Assembly (NCBI GenBank): GCA_944472135.2
Contig: OX235265.1
Coordinates: 41,389,459-41,453,458, forward strand
DNA: 64,000 nt
Direction of reading: 5' to 3'
Source of the DNA: Trichobilharzia regenti
Lineage: Eukaryota > Platyhelminthes > Trematoda > Strigeidida > Schistosomatidae
Positions 55,920-64,000 of this stretch are shown here, one piece after another. Below the pieces are notes generated by a model, which was not told the origin of the DNA, ran no database searches, and was given only the letters and a program-made list of their open reading frames with translations. The position numbers and the translations under genes are program-made. How positions within the stretch are numbered: the stretch's first letter is position 1; every line of letters starts with the position of its first letter.

Positions 55920-58015
55920 TATAATACTCATAAATTTAATATAATTCTTTTAAAGCACATATGATTTGTAAGATATTTGCGGAAGATTACTGTCGGAAAA
56001 GTAGAGACCCAGAAAATGCTGTAGAATAACTGAAAAAATAGTGTTCTTAAAAGACTAATCACAAGAACCAAAACTCGAAAAAAATGCCAGTCAGTAAATC
56101 GACAGAACACATTACAACGTTTTTCCACGAAAAGAAATTACATGGACAACTCTGGAATGTAAATGGGCGTTGAACAGTTATTCTCTCTTATTCCTCACAC
56201 TACAGAAATAAACTCCCTCCAGGGAGCATAATCTATCTTGGTCTTATGTGTGTGCTTTCCCTATCAAAAAGTTGTCATTCTGATCGGGTGGCAGCGCTGT
56301 TTCGAATGAAACCATGTTAGGCTCTTAATCATGCAACATAAGAGCTGAAAAACAAACATATCGCAATATCATATTTCTTTAATGCACCAGCATATCGCAA
56401 AGACGTAATATACAAAAATACTTGAAAACCATAATGGTCGGAAATGTCTCATGATATGCATTCGTCGATGGGCAATTAACATTACCATACCAATAAATTA
56501 TTTGAACAGCTAATTGAGACTGTCGCTACTGACTTTAATTTCAGTACTGAGTTCTCCAGATGCGCTATAATTCCATAGTAGGTAATTATACAATACATTA
56601 CAGAGACTAAATGGGACTATAAACAGTTCTTCTTAACCAAGATACTTCAAACAGACTTTCCTAAGCCATGATAATAAACATCAGTAAAACACTGAATGGT
56701 GTGTAATCAATATCTAAAACGTAGACATCAAATAAGGTACAAATGTAACACGATATGACAGAAATACTGTTTGCATACACGAAACAACGAGGTATTCGCA
56801 TCTGTGTCAAACAGAAACAATAAGAAGTGAGTGGTGTAGTTACAGTAATAAGTAATTGTCCTAAATAATGCTATAGCTCGATAACTGATAACAACATCTG
56901 AGTAAGAATGGAACTTCGTCACTTAGTTATGGTGTAATTCTATGTTAAAAGAAATTTTTATCAAACTTAAAATGGTACGTTTCAAGAATAAATGAATGCT
57001 CTTAGTCATATGAAGTTAGTCACACGTATTTTAACTTCCTTGACATGAATACAATCCATCTTATCTTGTCTAGTAGATTTGATGTTGCATTATTCCTATT
57101 ACATAACCTCTTCATTTGTTTGGAGACAATAATACTAAATAAATTTACAGGAGGATTTATTCAGAAATACATAAAGATGGATAAGGAAAACAGAAGAAGT
57201 AATTCATGTTCATAATAATGATTAGTAAGGAAATGAAAGCCCTCGTAGTACTGCCATTACAGAGAAGGGAAATCTGAAACCCTTTGTTGGAATTTACATT
57301 TGTCAGCTTAAGGGTGCGACTGACACAGAATAAACAGCTTACCACAAGACATCCAGTCATATATATATATACGTCGCAGTGTACCACGTTCATTACAATT
57401 GGTTACCTACACTGAATCAGATAAAGTGAGTCACTTGGCACAAATTAGTGGTTAATATTACATTAATTGAAATAAATGTGCATATTTTGTTACGTTATTT
57501 CTACGCAAACAAGTATATCACAATGCTTTATTAATTCATCGAAATGTTTTACTATATTTTTCAATAACTAATCATTAAATAAGTGAGTTACATTGTGTAA
57601 AGAGTCAAGTTAATTACTTTTTGACAGAAAACCTTAAAGCACCAGTTGTTTTTTGTTGCTTTGACAAGTATCTTTTATGGTATATATCTTTTGACACTGA
57701 AAGCGACGATTTGACCTAATAAAATAATTCACTGCCTCGAAAGTAAAAATTTTATCAATGACAGTTTATAGAAGCTGTTTGTAAGCTGAACTTTACTAAT
57801 ACCAATTAAACCATAGAATTTTGTAATAATACCAATAGTAATAATAATAAGTTAAAAGTTAACGCATGTAAAATCATTCACAAAACAGTCGGATTTATTG
57901 TCTCTTAAAAGGGCTTGAAGACATAGGTCACAAAATTAACAGACAAAGTTTCAATTTACATGCAATAATTAGTACACAAATTTAAAACAAGACTAAAAGT
58001 TCCTGATGAGAAGTT
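55920..58015. other. Nothing recognised
   Basis: Short frames at 55928-56128, 56728-56922 and 57157-57393 have no motifs. A short TA tract is at 57360-57372. Confidence 0.4.
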
Positions 58016-58019
58016 ATTT

Positions 58020-58205
58020 TCAAAATGATTCAGTGAATAACGTGAGACAGTCGACAGATGAACTAGTTGGTTGTGGATCAACAGCTTGTAAGTCGATAAT
58101 AAAATTTAGTTTTGGACAATGCTGATACAATGTAGATATCGACGATTTAGATTTACGGACTCTGACTGGCAATGACTGTGAGAAACAGGTCAACAGAAGC
58201 TGCAT
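58020..58205 (-). other. Open frame, possible upstream exon (weak)
   Basis: A 61-codon frame is preceded by an acceptor-like CTGTTTCTCACAG at about 58174-58186 on the minus strand. The following protein sequence, 'SLPVRVRKSKSSISTLYQHC', has ordinary amino-acid composition for a coding region in a worm gene. It lies on the kinase strand. I see no good donor and no kinase motif, so it is a candidate only. Confidence 0.15.
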
Positions 58206-58639
58206 TTTTGTCAGTTTAGTGTTTTCTTAGAAGAATGATCGGAGATAAAGACTTTGTTTTGAAGTGAAGGGAATTTTTTATAAAAGGTTTCTATGGAAAT
58301 AGAACTGATAAGTTTCTCTTCTGATTCTTTATAGTGGTCATTAGCGATTGTTGTTTATTTTCCTGTTAACTTTCACCTCGGGTCGGTAGATTAGAGTTTC
58401 TCTAATGTATTTAGATATTTACTATTCCTTTAGAATGCAATTTATTTGTTTGAGTATTGAGTTTTTGAAATCAACTCTGGAGATTTGTAATTTTTGTGAA
58501 TAGTTGCCTGATTGTCTACCACACATGGTCCATATTCAACCAAAGAACACAACAGCGGTAACATCGAGAAACATCATGAACTCACAGTCAACTATTTGAA
58601 ATCTTTCAATTTTTTCTACGAATGGAAACGAATATAGTA

Positions 58640-58815
58640 AATAACAGAGATTTGTAGTTCGGGCGGATACTTTTGTTGCTGTCATGTTTCCTAAGCTGTA
58701 TTACCTAATAACAAAGCTCTCACTGTCTTTCTGAACATCTTCAACAATGACTTTAATATGAAGTGAGCTTTGAGAAATCTATGCGGATAAAATATTTGTC
58801 TGTGACTGCTTGTCA
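58640..58815. repeat. Diverged copy of the 35-kb palindrome repeat
   Basis: GATTTGTAGTTCGGGCGGAT, AAAGCTCTCACTGTCTTTCT and CATCTTCAACAATGACTTTA align loosely with 35018-35150. Confidence 0.5.
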
Positions 58816-60079
58816 CCGTAGTTTTCCTTATGATTGTATTCACGTTAGTTGATAATGATTCTCTGATTGACTCGATATTTGACCTTTCAACGGTGATGTA
58901 TTCTTCACTAGTTGAAAAATTCTACTCATTCTAACATGTTTCTGTACAAAGTGAGGATGGTATTTCTAGGAAATAACATTACATTTCATGATAGAACATT
59001 CAATGTTGGGTCAAAAATATCAAGCTGTCAAAATCCTTCGGAGTTACAATTTTTTCAGTATGCTTTAAAGATATTCATTTTTTAACAGAAGTAACTTCTG
59101 TGGACAGACGTCAGCTATTATGTAAGACCGCCTACACAAAAGTGATACATTCCAATACAAGATATCCCATTGTAACAATATATTAATTTACTTCGCTGGA
59201 AAAAATATTCTTTAGCCTAAATGCTTCATTTTATAACAATCTCTTCATTTTGTTCAACATGTACAAGTACTATTGAACCACTGAAATGCAATTCAAGAAA
59301 GCACAATAAGCGCGAAGTCTGAATCATCTCATAAAACAATTACTGAAGTTTTATGAAAACCTACTTCTCGTTTAAGATCATCCACTAAGGTTAATAATGT
59401 ATAAGGCAAGTCTGAAGTTCATTCGTCTAATGATAACAATAACGACTGTTATTTATCCATGGCTACCTGTGATAATATCTTCGCTATTGTATCACAAAAT
59501 ACACATTCCATGAAGTAATTATTTCAATTTATCAAGGAAATATGAGAAAATAAAAGGTCTATTTACATTCGCTGTAAAGATTATTATTAAACACGTAGTA
59601 TGGTATAGGGGGATTCATTTTCCGAATTGTTAATAGTGGTAATAGTGAAGTGAATGAGAGGAGGGTTATCTCTAAGTTACCCAGGTATAACATAAAATCA
59701 TATACTACTGATTAAGATAAGCAGTTGTATATTACTCAGATCAGTCAGTAGTACTCGCTAGCCAGATTATCGAAGTAGTCTAAACACTAGACGGCGATTT
59801 CACCTATCTAAAGCTGAAGTCATTAGAGGTGTGCCCAGTTTGACTCGACTCAGTGAGCCGAATCCGTTCAAACCACCCGATTTCTGACTAGCTGCTAGGG
59901 CGAATTCGTAATAGCATAAATCAAATTAATAATTCCCAATTTACACAATGGAGCTAACTCAAACGGTGGTACACTGCTGATGAGCTCAGTCCCAGACTAG
60001 CCAGCGTTTAGATCCCTTTCATACAACTAGCAAGTACTACTGCTTAATAATGTGAGTGGTGTAAAAATACTTTTGCTAG
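58816..60079. other. Nothing recognised
   Basis: Near 59975-60050 a CTGCTGATGAGCTCAGTCCC segment recalls SINE family B, but the rest does not align well. Confidence 0.4.
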
Positions 60080-60870
60080 TCAACCGTTGGCAAAGTTAAA
60101 CTTTAAGCACCACCAACTGCCAGTTAGCGAATGACCTTGAACGCACCAATCACGTAAAGGGGGCATTTTTGTGTATGAAATACATATATTTATGAAAAAG
60201 ATGTATAAAAACTGTATAAAAGTGTTACAGAGGATACCTTCCTCTCACATTTGATAAAAATAGCTCTCAGTTTTAGGTTGGAGTATCAACAGAGTATAAT
60301 CCTATTGTGAGTAGAATTTATTTTGATAAAGTCTCACGGTGATATACAGTAATATTTACTTGGCAACAAACTGTGCTCGAAAAGTCGTAAGTAAATGTTA
60401 CTGTATAATATCGTGAGGATTTACCAAAATAGATTTTACCCACAATGGAATTATACTCTTCTACAATGCACAAGTTCTATCCTTATATCAACAGAGTAAT
60501 TTAACCACATTCTATGTATGCAATTATTTGGATCTTCTGTTCCTAAGAATAATCCTAATCTTTCCTTAACCTAGCCCAAACGTGAAAATCTGCCTAAACT
60601 AACCCTAATCTAAGTTGAACTAACGCTAATGTCGACTTTATTAGGTTAAACTAACCCTACCTTATCATTGGCCTAAGCCTTAACTTATTCTTTCCCAATC
60701 CTAAGGTGAAACATGCTAAAAATCCTATTTAATAGCATAACACTTCGATGAGCATATTTCATTGGTGATGACAGGTTTCACTAACTTGCTCAGTAAGCGT
60801 TTCAAGGTCATTGGTTCAGTCGCACTCCGTTGGTAGTTAAAGGTGCTTAAAGTTTGACTTGACCCAAACA
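60080..60870. repeat. Nested palindromes
   Basis: Outer arms 60080-60165 and 60785-60870 share AAACTTTAAGCACC and CCAATGACCTTGAA-type blocks in inverted order. Inner arms about 60285-60372 and 60385-60490 share a PLE-terminus signature (GTGATATACAGTAATATTTA), also seen at 21650-21680. The centres of the two palindromes differ by about 100 bases. Confidence 0.7.
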
Positions 60871-60974
60871 TTAGCATAAGAATGGGATCTGGGCACTGTA
60901 ACACAGAATAACTCTATAATAGAGTGAATTATTTGATAAAGTCTGACATTGTTATACAGTAAATAATACTGCTT

Positions 60975-61340
60975 TTTAACGTTAAATTCTATGTTATCAA
61001 ATTTCACACAGTGTTACACAACGTTCTGATTTTTATTCTATTTGCCTAGTAATCCCATAATTTTACACTCCATAAACTTCTACACATCATATGAATTCTT
61101 CCATATATGACATTAATTGTTTCTCCATTTGACATTTAACTATGAATATAATCACAAACATTTTAATTTAAATTTAATTTAAATTGCATTTCATACTATT
61201 ATTATTTTCCGTATTTCCATCTATGATTCAATTCCCTCACCGAATATAATTCCGTAGAAACCACATATACATATACGGTTGTACAGCTTAATAATAAATT
61301 CGTTAAAACGAGTCTCTTCAGTGAATCATTTGTTTTAATA
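60975..61340 (+). mobile_element. Probable PLE 3' UTR fragment
   Basis: The last 100 bases (TATACGGTTGTACAGC, then TTCGTTAAAACGAG) resemble the termini at 30700 and 50690. A TTTAAATTTAATTTAAATTG self-complementary block lies at 61164-61184. No coding part. Confidence 0.4.
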
Positions 61341-62084
61341 TTCTATGTATCTCAATGGGACTTCTCTATGAATATTGTATAACACTTGAAAACTTCATCA
61401 ATCATTAGTAAATAGATAGCGTCATGCGTTTATACTTGGTTTTGTGATTACCCACCCATTTATGGTATCAAGAAAATCGCACATTGCTGCCTGGATCATT
61501 TCGGTTTTCAAAGGAAACTGTGGTAAAATACAACCCTGAATTGTGTAAATTTCATATTACGAATTAGATTTCCATAGCTGTTCTTTGTTTAAAAGAAATC
61601 TGAGATGATACAATATGAACCTGAACCTATACATATTTTTTTATGATTTCCTGGAAACATGAATAATGCATACAAATAAAGGTAGAAATTCGAACGTAGT
61701 CAGGCAAAACAAAAAATTTCTCTCTACCCTGCACATTGTGAAGTTAACATACAATTCTATTAGAATATCTTTTACTCTGTAATTATTTCAAGTTAGCTAA
61801 TATAAGTCAGTGAAAATATTCAAATACATTCGAAGAGATAGGGGGTAAATTTTTTACGAAGAAAAATAACAGTTTGCATGTTTGCATAAACATCAAAGTG
61901 AAAACTTTTCAGAAACGGGTCTGTAGAACCTTTATTATCTTTTTCCTATCATAATGTAAATAATGCATGAACATTGTTAAAACATGAGAAGAGGCTAAAC
62001 TAGGGTACAACCGCTTTTACAGTAATGCCTAGATTTAAAAAATTTTTCTAATTAAGTTACGTTAATAATAAAACAGTTGTAGAG
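61341..62084. other. Nothing recognised
   Basis: A+T-rich; no frame or family seen. Confidence 0.5.
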
Positions 62085-62978
62085 AAGAAGGAGGAAGAGG
62101 ATCTGGACTTCGCCGATGATATATGTCTGATTTCCCACAAACCGGAAGATATGCAAGTGAAAAGCAACAATTTGTCAGGAGAAGCATCCAGATAAGTTAG
62201 GACTTCAGGTGAATATAGAGAAAACAGAGGTGATGAAGATTCCTGGCCAACACCAACAGCAGCAACAACAACAACAACAGACAACAATCAGCTAGCATAA
62301 ATGGGAGGAACGTGAAAGAAACAACCTCCTTTACCTACTTGCTGACTTGGGAAGCATCGTTTCAACTACAGGCTAACGGAACTGACGAGGACATCAAGGC
62401 CAGAATCGGAAAAGCAAGACAAGCTTTCATTACTCTCAAGTCTGTGTGGAGGTCAACATCACTCCTCACCATCGAAAATAAGATCCGTTTTTTCAACTCC
62501 AATGTGAAGTCAGACAGTGCTACTGTAGGGATCAGAGACTTAACCAGCGCGTCATAAAGAGCATCTCAAACAAACTACAGACCTTCATTAACAGTTGTCT
62601 TCGCTCAATACCACTCAAGATCAGATGGCCGGCCAGAGAAGATCAGGAACAGGGATCTCTGGGAGCGAGCGAACCAACCCAGCAGGAACCGATTGTGAAA
62701 CAAATAGGCAGGAAGAAATGGAGATGGATTGGCCATACGCTGAGGAAACCATCAAGTGACATCACATGCCAGGCCACTGCTCGAGTGGAATCCGAAAGGG
62801 AAGCGGCGAGTTGGTCGATAGTGGGATGATGACTTAGAGGAGGTCATGTGAAGAGGAGATGAAAACATGTGGACAGACTTGGAGTGGGGTGAAAACGGTG
62901 GCAGAGAACCGAAGGCAATGGAGACGCGCAGCTGAAGCCCTATGTTCCTCTAGGAATTAAAGGGAATAATAATAATAG
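62085..62978 (+). mobile_element. RTE-type LINE, 5'-truncated
   Basis: The plus strand starts just before the FADDICLIS box (62108-62135). It has 'MKIPGQHQ' with a Gln run (62233-62282), 'TSFTYLLTWEASFQLQANGT', 'KARIGKARQAFITLKSVWRS', then broken frames to 'KKWRWIGHTLRKP' (62710-62750). The 3' end is GAAGCCCTATGTTCCTCTAG with an (AAT)n tail. It is the same subfamily as 51618-52492. Confidence 0.9.
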
Positions 62979-63755
62979 AACAAGAGATAAACAGTGAAGA
63001 GTTACTCTTTTCAGAGTATACTCCATCATTACTTCATCAGTATAAACGTATACATAATTTGTTTTCATAGCAAAAAAAGGAATGCTTTCCAGGGACGTGT
63101 CAATAAAACTGTACGATCAGCGTAGTGTCATCTAATTTACTTACTTAATTTTCCCTTATTTTCCCTGATATATTAATGTTACTTTATTCTGTAATTTATA
63201 ATCTTTCAATTGTTATGTAAAACCTACAGTTTGATTGACGTGTCTTTAAAAACATCCTTTTTGTTGCTATGAGACTAAATTGTATATATGCGATTATACA
63301 GCTTTAGAGAATGATGTCACTGAGGTGAGTAACTCTTTGCTGAATGCCTCTTCCTTTATATGACCATATGTTTGTTTTGCTATTGAATGTTTTGAAAAAA
63401 AGCATTAAGTTATCTAATGTATCAACTTTCTCACTATTCTTGTTCTGTTGTGTGTGATAATAATAATCAGCTCTGAATTCATCACTTTAAAATACTGTCA
63501 GAATTTGACGTCAATCGAGTGAACACAAATAGTTTGATATCTAAGTAGTTATCAAGTATATTCATGATTTAAAACACATTTGAATCTTAGCAAATTCATA
63601 TCACTTCAATAGCACTTAAGTGGTTTTAGAGTCATTCATGCTTCAGGCTATGAAACATTTATATTATAGGCAAGGGTATGACATAAAATCAATCACTATC
63701 TGTGTCACTGCAAAGTAAATTTACGTAATTGTAGATAAAAATGCGATAAATATTT
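62979..63755. other. Nothing recognised
   Basis: A+T-rich; no frame or family seen. Confidence 0.5.
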
Positions 63756-63757
63756 TT

Positions 63758-63995
63758 TTATCATGTTTCTTTGAGTTCCGAGTAAAACACAGGGGGTGGG
63801 TGTGTATTTTAACTTCTAAATTTGAAGTTCCAGTAGCAGTGGTGTTACTTTTTACATGGTAGGGCTGCTAGACTTACGTCCCACGTTCTCTCTTTACAGG
63901 GGTTACTACCGACCAAGAAAGGTTCAGGAGTGCACCGACTGGGTATCGAAATCCTGACTACATGCTTAGTTAGTGAGAATTCAACTGCTGTGATA
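63758..63995 (-). mobile_element. SINE family A, strongly diverged
   Basis: Minus strand: the body CTCTTTACAGGGGTTACTAC, AGGAGTGCACCGACTGGGTA with B-box-like GATTTCGATACCC, and a 3' portion with TTGAAGTTCCAGTAGCAGTG all align to family A, with many changes. Confidence 0.6.
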
Positions 63996-64000
63996 TTTTA

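Overview
This window is almost certainly from a schistosome (blood fluke) genome. It is A+T-rich and gene-poor. It is packed with Smalpha-type tRNA-derived retroposons carrying hammerhead ribozymes, RTE-type LINEs, Penelope-like elements (PLEs, with reverse transcriptase followed by a GIY-YIG nuclease) and a Ty3/gypsy element, and its one clear gene has GT-AG introns several kb long. The exact species cannot be told from the sequence alone.

The only host gene I can support is the 3' half of a class II DYRK protein kinase on the minus strand. Three exons are visible: 38439-38668 (catalytic loop to subdomain IX), 26345-27075 (C-lobe) and 23391-24032 (Asn/His/Ser-rich tail and stop). Their splice phases match across both introns. 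The introns are 11.4 kb and 2.3 kb and hold many repeats. The ATP-binding lobe and N-terminus were not found and probably lie beyond 64000 or in small exons I missed.

Layout: 1-4073 is a decayed Ty3/gypsy element on the minus strand (integrase, RNase H, RT, gag-protease and one LTR). 4095-7215 holds two PLE remnants with a SINE between them. 7510-8612 is an RTE LINE. 10290-17130 holds SINEs, two head-to-head pairs of a hammerhead-bearing SINE (family B), a PLE and a LINE 3' end. 19533-20945 is a near-perfect 0.46-kb-arm palindrome built from PLE 3' ends, followed by a second inverted PLE pair at 21583-22625. 22626-38668 is the kinase gene and its repeat-filled introns, including an LINE nested in a SINE, inverted Smalpha copies and an inverted PLE junction inside RT. 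38669-64000 contains no recognised exon; it holds SINEs, four RTE copies, one PLE 3' part and several further palindromes.

Three patterns stand out. First, the second SINE family (B) has a tRNA-like head followed by a complete hammerhead core in its best copy (45327-45375). Second, retroposons are repeatedly arranged as head-to-head inverted dimers, in at least seven places and three unrelated families. Third, SINE family A has clear 10-13 bp target-site duplications and ends with the same roughly 25-nt 3' tail as the RTE LINE, which suggests that LINE mobilises it.
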